The position numbers and the translations under genes were made by a program. The notes under the pieces are model-generated. The model did not search any database and was not told the DNA's origin. It was given only the letters and a program-made list of their open reading frames with translations. Below, one piece after another: positions 58,753 through 64,000 of a stretch of 64,000 nt of DNA (within the stretch, counting starts at the first letter, position 1; the number at the start of each line of letters is the position of its first letter). The DNA comes from Leifsonia virtsii (GTDB lineage Bacteria; Actinomycetota; Actinomycetes; Actinomycetales; Microbacteriaceae). The stretch covers positions 1,173,268-1,237,267 of the forward strand of contig NZ_JAROCB010000001.1 of NCBI RefSeq assembly GCF_030433675.1. Direction: 5' to 3'.

Positions 58753-59385
58753 GTGTCAGACAAGGACTCGAACTGGAGGTTCGCCGACGACGTCGTGGTC
58801 GAGAGCGAGGTCATCGTCCGCGCGCGGCAGCAGTCGCTGGAGCTGGGCATCGAGCCCATCTCGCCGGCGACGGGCGCCCAGGCGGCGGTCGTCGTCGCGG
58901 CGACCCGGGCGGAGAACGTGGTCGAGATCGGCACGGGCGTCGGCGTCTCCGGCCTGTGGCTCCTGACCGGCGGCACCGAGGCGCAGCTGACCTCCATCGA
59001 CGTGGAGGTGGAGAACCAGCAGCACGCGCGCGCCTTCTTCACCGAGGCCGGCATCCCGGCGAACCGTGTGCGGCTCATCCCGGGCCGGGCCCTCGAGGTG
59101 CTCCCCCGGATGAACGAGAACTCCTACGACATCGTCTTCGTCGACGCCGACCCGCAGTCGGTCATCGAGTACGTCGAGCACGGGCTGCGCCTGGTCCGCC
59201 CGGGCGGCACCGTGCTCGTGGCCCGCGCCCTCTGGCGCGGTCGCGTCGCCGACCCCGCCGCGCGCGACGAGGTCGCGACCGGCTTCCGCACGCTCATCAC
59301 CGAGACCTCCGCGTCGGGCGCCGTGATCAGCGCCCTGTCGCCGGTCGGCGAGGGGCTGCTGCAGATCACGAAGCTGGCGCCCTGA
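58753..59385 (+). CDS. O-methyltransferase (catechol/caffeoyl-CoA type)
   Basis: 210 residues from GTG 58753 with GGGAGC upstream; TATCCT (58708) may be the -10. SAM-binding Rossmann fold: VVEIGTGVGVSGLWLL (motif I), LTSIDVEVENQQHARAFF, and YDIVFVDADPQS with the metal-binding Asp. Length and motifs match the small O-methyltransferases found near tatB in actinobacteria; substrate unknown. Confidence 0.92.
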   Translation: MSDKDSNWRFADDVVVESEVIVRARQQSLELGIEPISPATGAQAAVVVAATRAENVVEIGTGVGVSGLWLLTGGTEAQLTSIDVEVENQQHARAFFTEAGIPANRVRLIPGRALEVLPRMNENSYDIVFVDADPQSVIEYVEHGLRLVRPGGTVLVARALWRGRVADPAARDEVATGFRTLITETSASGAVISALSPVGEGLLQITKLAP

Positions 59386-59404
59386 GGCGTGTCGCCGCAG
59401 ACAT

Positions 59405-59440
59405 GAGAAGGGCCCCGATCCGCGGATCGGGGCCCTTCTC
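59405..59440. terminator. bidirectional terminator hairpin
   Basis: Perfect 18-bp arms meeting at the centre (GAGAAGGGCCCCGATCC / complement), a 36-bp palindrome between the O-methyltransferase and DUF3117 genes, with AGAA/TTCT at the ends giving short T-runs both ways. Confidence 0.85.
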
Positions 59441-59452
59441 GCTACGGCTTGG

Positions 59453-59626
59453 TCAGGCGGAGGCGACGACGCTCGCGAGGGCGTCGTGGAGTTCTTTGGC
59501 CTCCGCGTCGTTGACGGACACCACGAGACGTCCCCCACCCTCGAGCGGCACACGCACGATGATGAGCCGTCCCTCCTTCACAGCCTCCATCGGCCCGTCC
59601 CCGGTCCTCGGCTTCATGGCCGCCAT
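59453..59626 (-). CDS. DUF3117 small protein
   Basis: 57 residues from ATG 59626, preceded by AAAGGGGAG. Sequence AAMKPRTGDGPMEAVKEGR, then VRVPLEGGGRLVVSV and a C-terminal helix DAEAKELHDALASVV. The family is nearly universal in actinobacteria and of unknown function; in mycobacteria it also lies near dap genes. Confidence 0.95.
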   Translation of the reverse strand: MAAMKPRTGDGPMEAVKEGRLIIVRVPLEGGGRLVVSVNDAEAKELHDALASVVASA

Positions 59627-59694
59627 GCAGCTCCCCTTTCGTGGATGTCCTCCTATTATCCGACATCCTTGCGGACCTGCGGAAATCGTAGGGG

Positions 59695-60975
59695 TCACGG
59701 AGGTGACCAGTCGTATCCGTCGATCGACCAGCAGATCGCCACCCATCCCGCCTGCAGCGCGACGAACAGCACGACCATCGCCACCCGGTAGACGCGGCTC
59801 CGCGGCAGCGCCAGCGCACCGAGCAGCGGGAACAGCGGCATGAGCAGGCGGAACGTGCTCGACTGCGGGAAGAACACGGCGAACAGGTAGAGCGAGTACG
59901 CCGCGATCCAGAACCGCAGGTCGACGCCCAGCCGTCGCACGGCGGGCGAGAACAGCAGCACGGCGTAGAGGGCGACGATGACGACGAGCGCGATCACGCC
60001 GATCCAGCCGGGGACGCCGAGCATGACGCTGCTCCACCAGTCGGCGCCCTGGAACCACGGCGCGAACGGCACCAGGTGCGTGTAGCCGATGTACGGCGCG
60101 CGCCAGGCGAGCTCGGTGTCGGTGTATGCCGTCCAGGAGCCGGTCGCGACCGCTGCGATGGCCGGCCAGGCCAGGCCCGCCAGACCGCTGAAGACCGTCA
60201 GCGCGACGCTGAGCACCCGCTCGCGCACCGGGAACGGGTCGGACCGCCGCCGCACCCAGCGGTAGACGACGTGCAGGCCCAGCGCCAGCGCGAAGGCCAG
60301 CCCGCTCGGCCGGGTGAAGGCCATGGCGAGCACGACGGGGAACAGCCAGCCGTACCGCCGCTCCACCAGGAGCAGCAGGGCGGTCACCAGCAGCAGCAGG
60401 TACAGCGACTCCGCATACGCGACCTGGAAGAGCGGCGACACCGGAGCGACGCAGAATAGCACGACCGCGAACAGGCTCGTGGACGCGTCCAGCCCGACCC
60501 GGCGCAGCAGCCGGTGGAAGACGAGGGCCGCCCCCGCTCCGGCCAGCACGGACACCAGCACGGCGGCGTACGGCCAGGACAGCCGGGTGACGAACATGAC
60601 CGCGTCGACCACGCCGGGGTAGCCCGGCATGAACGCCCAGGCGTTCTCGCTGACGTGCACGCCGTCGTTCATCGGCAGGGTCGCCGGATAGCCGAAGCCC
60701 GCGACGATCTCGTACCAGCGGCCGTCCCAGATGTTGGCGAACGTGAAGTAGTCGGGCGACGCCGACGTCCACGCGTTCTTCCCCTCGCCCGCCGCGAAGG
60801 CGAGCATGATCACCGTGGTGACCGCGCGGGCGGCGACGTAGACGGCGAGCACGCGCACCCACCACAGCGTCCACCAGGGGCCGCGGCCGGTGTCCGCCGG
60901 GACCGCGGTGTCGTTCAGCGCCGTCGGCTCGGCGGGCGTCGGCTCAGCGGGCGCCGGCGCCGGTGAGCCACGCAC
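59695..60975 (-). CDS. membrane mannosyltransferase-like protein (PIG-V-like)
   Basis: 426 residues from GTG 60975, which overlaps dapE by 32 bp; the start is not certain. Ten or more membrane helices. The first exported loop carries FTFANIWDGRWYEIVAGFGYP, the W-D-x-x-WY pattern of PIG-V and other GT-C dolichol-sugar-dependent transferases; the later AYAESLYLLLLVTALLLL and FTRPSGLAFALALG also fit. It would transfer mannose from a lipid carrier on the outer face of the membrane. Acceptor unknown. Confidence 0.85.
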   Translation of the reverse strand: MRGSPAPAPAEPTPAEPTALNDTAVPADTGRGPWWTLWWVRVLAVYVAARAVTTVIMLAFAAGEGKNAWTSASPDYFTFANIWDGRWYEIVAGFGYPATLPMNDGVHVSENAWAFMPGYPGVVDAVMFVTRLSWPYAAVLVSVLAGAGAALVFHRLLRRVGLDASTSLFAVVLFCVAPVSPLFQVAYAESLYLLLLVTALLLLVERRYGWLFPVVLAMAFTRPSGLAFALALGLHVVYRWVRRRSDPFPVRERVLSVALTVFSGLAGLAWPAIAAVATGSWTAYTDTELAWRAPYIGYTHLVPFAPWFQGADWWSSVMLGVPGWIGVIALVVIVALYAVLLFSPAVRRLGVDLRFWIAAYSLYLFAVFFPQSSTFRLLMPLFPLLGALALPRSRVYRVAMVVLFVALQAGWVAICWSIDGYDWSPP

Positions 60976-62029
60976 GCAGTCCCTCCTCCACCGCCACGAT
61001 CTGCTCCACGTCGACGCGCTCGTCGTCGGCGTGCGCCTTGAGCGGATCGCCCGGACCGTAGTTGACGGCGGGGATGCCCATCGCACTGAAGCGGGCCACG
61101 TCCGTCCAGCCGTACTTGGGCTTCGCCACGCCTCCGACGGCCGCGACGAACTCCTGCGCGAGGGGCGCGTCGAGGCCCGGCCGGGCCCCGTCGGCGCGGT
61201 CGACGACCGTGATCTCGTAGTCGCCGAACAGCTCGTGCATGTGCTCGATGGCCTCCTGCGAGCTGCGCGAGGGCGCGAACCGGTAGTTGATGTGCACCAT
61301 GCACTCGTCCGGGATGATGTTGCCCGCCACTCCCCCGGAGATTCCGACCGCGTTCAGGCCCTCCTTGTAGACGAGTCCGTCGACCTCGACCTCGCGCGCC
61401 TGGTACGACGCCAGGATGTCGAGGATCGGCGCGGCCTTGTGGATGGCGTTGTCTCCCACCCAGCCGCGGGCGGAGTGCGCCCGCAGGCCGTAGGTGCGCA
61501 CCTCGACGCGCAGGTTGCCGTTGCAGCCGCCCTCGACGACGCCGTTGCTCGGCTCGCCGAGGATGCCGAAGTCGCCGACGAACAGCTCGGGACGGTTGCG
61601 CGCCAGCCGGCCGAGGCCGTTGAGCTCGGCGTTGACCTCCTCGTGGTCGTACCACATCCACGTCACGTCGACGGAGGGGTCGGTCAGCTCGGCGGCGAGC
61701 TTCAGCTGCACCGCGACGCCGGCCTTCATATCCACCGTTCCGCGGCCCCAGAGGTAGCGGATGCCGTCGTGCTCCTCGAAGCGGGTCGGCAGGTTGTCGT
61801 TGAGCGGGACGGTGTCGATGTGACCGGCGATCAGCGCGCGGCGCTCCCGTCCGAGGTTCGTGCGGGCGACCAGCGTGTCCCCGTCGCGGATCAGCTCGAG
61901 GTGCGGAAGGCCGGAGAGCGCGGCCTCCATCGCGTCCGCGAGGCCCCCCTCGTTGCCGGAGACGGACTCGATGTCGCACAACTGACGCGTGAGGTCGATG
62001 GAGGAGGCGGTGAGGTCGAGGTTCTGCAC
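60944..62029 (-). CDS. dapE: succinyl-diaminopimelate desuccinylase
   Basis: 361 residues from GTG 62029. M20 metallopeptidase fold: AGHIDTVPLN (His, Asp), LWGRGTVDMKAGVAV with the bridging Asp, DHEEVNAELNGLG with the catalytic Glu pair, GEPSNGVVEGGCNG and the late metal His in GDPLKAHADDERV. It frees L,L-diaminopimelate from its N-succinyl form in lysine and peptidoglycan synthesis. Divergent from dapD across only 17 bp. Confidence 0.95.
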   Translation of the reverse strand: MQNLDLTASSIDLTRQLCDIESVSGNEGGLADAMEAALSGLPHLELIRDGDTLVARTNLGRERRALIAGHIDTVPLNDNLPTRFEEHDGIRYLWGRGTVDMKAGVAVQLKLAAELTDPSVDVTWMWYDHEEVNAELNGLGRLARNRPELFVGDFGILGEPSNGVVEGGCNGNLRVEVRTYGLRAHSARGWVGDNAIHKAAPILDILASYQAREVEVDGLVYKEGLNAVGISGGVAGNIIPDECMVHINYRFAPSRSSQEAIEHMHELFGDYEITVVDRADGARPGLDAPLAQEFVAAVGGVAKPKYGWTDVARFSAMGIPAVNYGPGDPLKAHADDERVDVEQIVAVEEGLRAWLTGAGAR

Positions 62030-62034
62030 CCTAC

Positions 62035-62041
62035 TAACCTA
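62035..62041. promoter_or_regulatory. overlapping bidirectional -10 of dapE/dapD
   Basis: TAACCTA reads TAACCT (62035-62040) towards dapD and TAGGTT (62041-62036) towards dapE. Each hexamer is exactly 6 nt from its start codon (ATG 62047, GTG 62029). Both messages would be leaderless, and only one polymerase could open the site at a time. Confidence 0.55.
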
Positions 62042-62046
62042 GGGGC

Positions 62047-63027
62047 ATGCCTTCCGACGCGCCTGAAAGTTCTCCCGCGCCCCGCGCAGCCTGGGGCTAC
62101 GGCCTCGCGACGGTGGCCTCCGACGGCACCGTGCTCGACACCTGGTTCCCGGAGCCGCGGCTCGGCACGCTCCCCGTGGGCCGCGACCGCTGGATCGCCC
62201 CCGCCGAGCTGGAGGAGCTGGCCGGCGAGGACGCCCGCCGCGCCGTCCGCATCGACATCGTCACGGTGGAGATCGACCTGGACGCGCCGCCCTCCTCCAC
62301 CCCCGACGCCTACCTGCGGCTGCACCTGCTCTCGCACCTGCTGGTGCGCCCCAACGGCCAGAATCTGGACGGCATCTTCGCCCACCTGCCGAACGTCGCC
62401 TGGACCAACGCCGGACCGGTGCACCCGGCCGACCTCGCGCGCCTGCGGCCACGGCTGCAGCGGGCGGGCATCCAGGTCTCAGGCGTGGACAAGTTCCCGC
62501 GCCTGCTCGACTACGTCACGCCCGAGCGCGTGCGCATCGCCGACGCGTCGCGCGTGCGGCTGGGCGCCCACCTCGCGCCGGGCACGACGGTCATGCACGA
62601 GGGCTTCGTGAACTACAACGCCGGGACGCTCGGCTCGTCCATGGTCGAAGGCCGCATCTCGCAGGGCGTCGTGGTGGGCGACGGGTCCGACATCGGCGGC
62701 GGCGCCTCCATCATGGGCACGCTCTCGGGCGGCGGCACGCACCGCGTGTCGATCGGCGAGCGGGCGCTGCTCGGCGCGAACTCCGGCATCGGCATCTCGA
62801 TCGGCGACGACTCCGTGGTCGAGGCCGGACTCTACGTGACCGCGGGGACGAAGGTCGTGCTGGTCGGCGAGGCGCCGACCGCCGACGGGCGCCCGCGGAC
62901 CGTCAAGGCCGCCGACCTCTCCGGCATGCCCGGCCTGCTCTTCCGCCGCAACTCGCTCACCGGCGCCGTCGAGGTCCTCCGCCGCGCCGGCGCGGGCGTG
63001 GAGCTCAACGCGGCCCTGCACGCCTAG
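62047..63027 (+). CDS. dapD: tetrahydrodipicolinate N-succinyltransferase
   Basis: 326 residues. The C-terminal half is a left-handed beta-helix of hexapeptide repeats ([40 protein letters not shown]), the N-terminal part the actinobacterial type DapD domain. The [15 protein letters not shown] and [13 protein letters not shown] pieces build the trimer active site. It makes N-succinyl-2-amino-6-ketopimelate in the succinylase branch, the reaction before DapC and DapE. Confidence 0.95.
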   Translation: MPSDAPESSPAPRAAWGYGLATVASDGTVLDTWFPEPRLGTLPVGRDRWIAPAELEELAGEDARRAVRIDIVTVEIDLDAPPSSTPDAYLRLHLLSHLLVRPNGQNLDGIFAHLPNVAWTNAGPVHPADLARLRPRLQRAGIQVSGVDKFPRLLDYVTPERVRIADASRVRLGAHLAPGTTVMHEGFVNYNAGTLGSSMVEGRISQGVVVGDGSDIGGGASIMGTLSGGGTHRVSIGERALLGANSGIGISIGDDSVVEAGLYVTAGTKVVLVGEAPTADGRPRTVKAADLSGMPGLLFRRNSLTGAVEVLRRAGAGVELNAALHA

Positions 63028-63032
63028 CGCGC

Positions 63033-63093
63033 ATCCGTGGGGCGCAACACGCCGTTTTCGCGCGGGCGTGACGGCGTGTTGCGTCCCATGGAT
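63033..63093. repeat. long hairpin between convergent genes (family 1)
   Basis: 22-nt arms, ATCCGTGGGGCGCAACACGCCG at most 20 of 22 paired, around a 17-nt loop. The inner CGCAACACGCCG matches the arm of the element at 21169-21217 except for one base. Probable shared terminator of dapD and the E2 gene. Confidence 0.7.
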
Positions 63094-63095
63094 CG

Positions 63096-64000
63096 TCAGA
63101 CCATGGCGAGGACGGACCCGGGGTCGCGCAGGATGCGGCCGATGTCGGCGAGGAAACGGCTGGCCTGCTCGCCGTCGACGATCCGGTGGTCGAACGACAG
63201 CGCGAGGGTGAGCACGTCGCGCAGCGCGATGCCGCCCTCGTGCTCCCACGGCTGGCGGCGCACAGCCCCCACGGCGAGGATGGCGGCCTCGCCGGGCGTC
63301 AGGATCGGCGTCCCGGCGTCCACGCCGAACACGCCGACGTTCGTGATCGTGATCGTGCCGCCGGAGAGGTCGGCCGGCGCCGTGCGTGCGGCCCGGGCGG
63401 TCTCGGCGAGGCCGCGGATCGCGGCCGCGAGCTCCCCCAGCGACCGGGCGTCGGCGTCCCGAATCACGGGCACCAGCAGTCCGCGCGGCGTCGCCGCAGC
63501 GATCCCGAGGTGCACGTACTCGGCCTGCACGATCTCCTGTGCGGCGTCGTCCCACCGGGAGTTGACCTCGGGCGTTCGACGGACGGCCAGCAGCAGCGCC
63601 TTCGCGACGATCGCGAGCAGCCCGGGCTTCGCGTCGGCGAACTCGGGGCTCGCCTTGAGCCGGGCGGCGAGCTCCATCGTGGCGGTCACGTCCACCGTGA
63701 GGAAGACGGTCGCCTGCGGCGCGCCGAACGCGCTGCGGACCATCGCCTCGGCCGTCGCCTTCCGGACGCCGCGGACCGGGATGCGCGTCTCGCGCGTCCC
63801 TGCGGCCCGCTGCGGCGTGGGCTCCGGCTCGGTGCGGCCGCCGCCGGCGTACGACTGCACGTCGCCGCGCGTGATCAGCCCGCGCTCGCCGGTGCCGACG
63901 ACGGACGCCAGGTCGACGCCGAGCTCCCGGGCGAACTTGCGCACGGGCGGCGTCGCGCGCGGGCGCTCGGCCAGCGCGGTCGCGGCGGCGGCCTCCTTGC
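63096..64000 (-). CDS. 2-oxoacid dehydrogenase E2 (dihydrolipoamide acyltransferase), 3' part
   Basis: The frame runs off the right edge, so the lipoyl domain(s) are not visible; about 300 residues remain. The peripheral-subunit-binding domain is seen first (VRKFARELGVDLASVVGTGERGLITRGDV), then the linker and the catalytic domain with IPVRGVRKATAEAMVRS, the hydrophobic core TPRGLLVPVIRDAD, and the active-site SFDHRIVDGEQASRFL with His and Asp. It transfers acyl groups to CoA in a pyruvate or branched-chain dehydrogenase complex; E1 genes would lie to the right. Confidence 0.93.
   Translation of the reverse strand, partial: KEAAAATALAERPRATPPVRKFARELGVDLASVVGTGERGLITRGDVQSYAGGGRTEPEPTPQRAAGTRETRIPVRGVRKATAEAMVRSAFGAPQATVFLTVDVTATMELAARLKASPEFADAKPGLLAIVAKALLLAVRRTPEVNSRWDDAAQEIVQAEYVHLGIAAATPRGLLVPVIRDADARSLGELAAAIRGLAETARAARTAPADLSGGTITITNVGVFGVDAGTPILTPGEAAILAVGAVRRQPWEHEGGIALRDVLTLALSFDHRIVDGEQASRFLADIGRILRDPGSVLAMV

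Overview
The window comes from a high-GC actinobacterium, most probably Microbacteriaceae (Leifsonia-like). The reasons are very strong G/C at third codon positions, frequent GTG starts, and the families present: DUF3039, DUF3107, DUF3117, AdnA/AdnB, UvrD2 and UPF0182. The genus is an inference. Most of the sequence is conserved core chromosome, with a few accessory or odd segments.

Layout. 1-2.0 kb: the end of a flavin monooxygenase gene, tRNA-Leu(TAG), and a 1.24-kb mini-island bounded by perfect 29-bp copies of the tRNA 3' end; it carries a secreted protein and a two-helix membrane protein. 2.1-10.5 kb: DedA, a CDF metal exporter, murI-rph-rdgB, pncB, DUF3039 and an ABC exporter pair. 10.8-17.9 kb: surface-polymer genes (LicC-like nucleotidyltransferase, TagG/TagH-like exporter, two GT2 enzymes, a CDP-alcohol transferase) around small regulators and unknowns. 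18.0-21.2 kb: an HtrA protease and an aminotransferase.

21.2-27.3 kb: the most unusual locus, seven minus-strand genes whose starts and stops overlap or abut. In order of transcription they are a receiver domain fused to a PIG-L/LmbE deacetylase, an ATP-grasp ligase, a PHP phosphoesterase, a 52-residue membrane protein, a receiver-only response regulator, a PAS histidine kinase and a nitrilase-type amidohydrolase. No DNA-binding output domain is present. This suggests that phosphorelay directly controls a small-molecule modification pathway, and it is the best candidate for an undescribed system.

27.4-47.6 kb: tRNA-fMet, UPF0182, a PDZ/Lon-like protease, a zincin-like protein, an orphan TOMM-type protein, UvrD2, NudC, a degenerate phosphotransferase, AdnB, AdnA, DUF3107, a ferritin-like protein and a DEAD-box helicase. 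The content resembles a block remembered from M. tuberculosis. 47.7-64 kb: a lytic transglycosylase-like protein, a PHP phosphatase, aminopeptidase P, an MgtE-N/CBS-DUF1003-Mrp operon, an SPL-like PLP enzyme with an MFS carrier, TatB, an O-methyltransferase, DUF3117, a membrane glycosyltransferase, divergent dapE/dapD and a 2-oxoacid dehydrogenase E2.

Two genome-style patterns stand out. At least sixteen genes have a TAnnnT -10-like hexamer 6-8 nt before the start codon, which predicts leaderless mRNAs; at dapE/dapD the two -10 elements lie on top of one another. All convergent gene junctions with room contain a long inverted repeat or hairpin, and several of these fall into recurring families.
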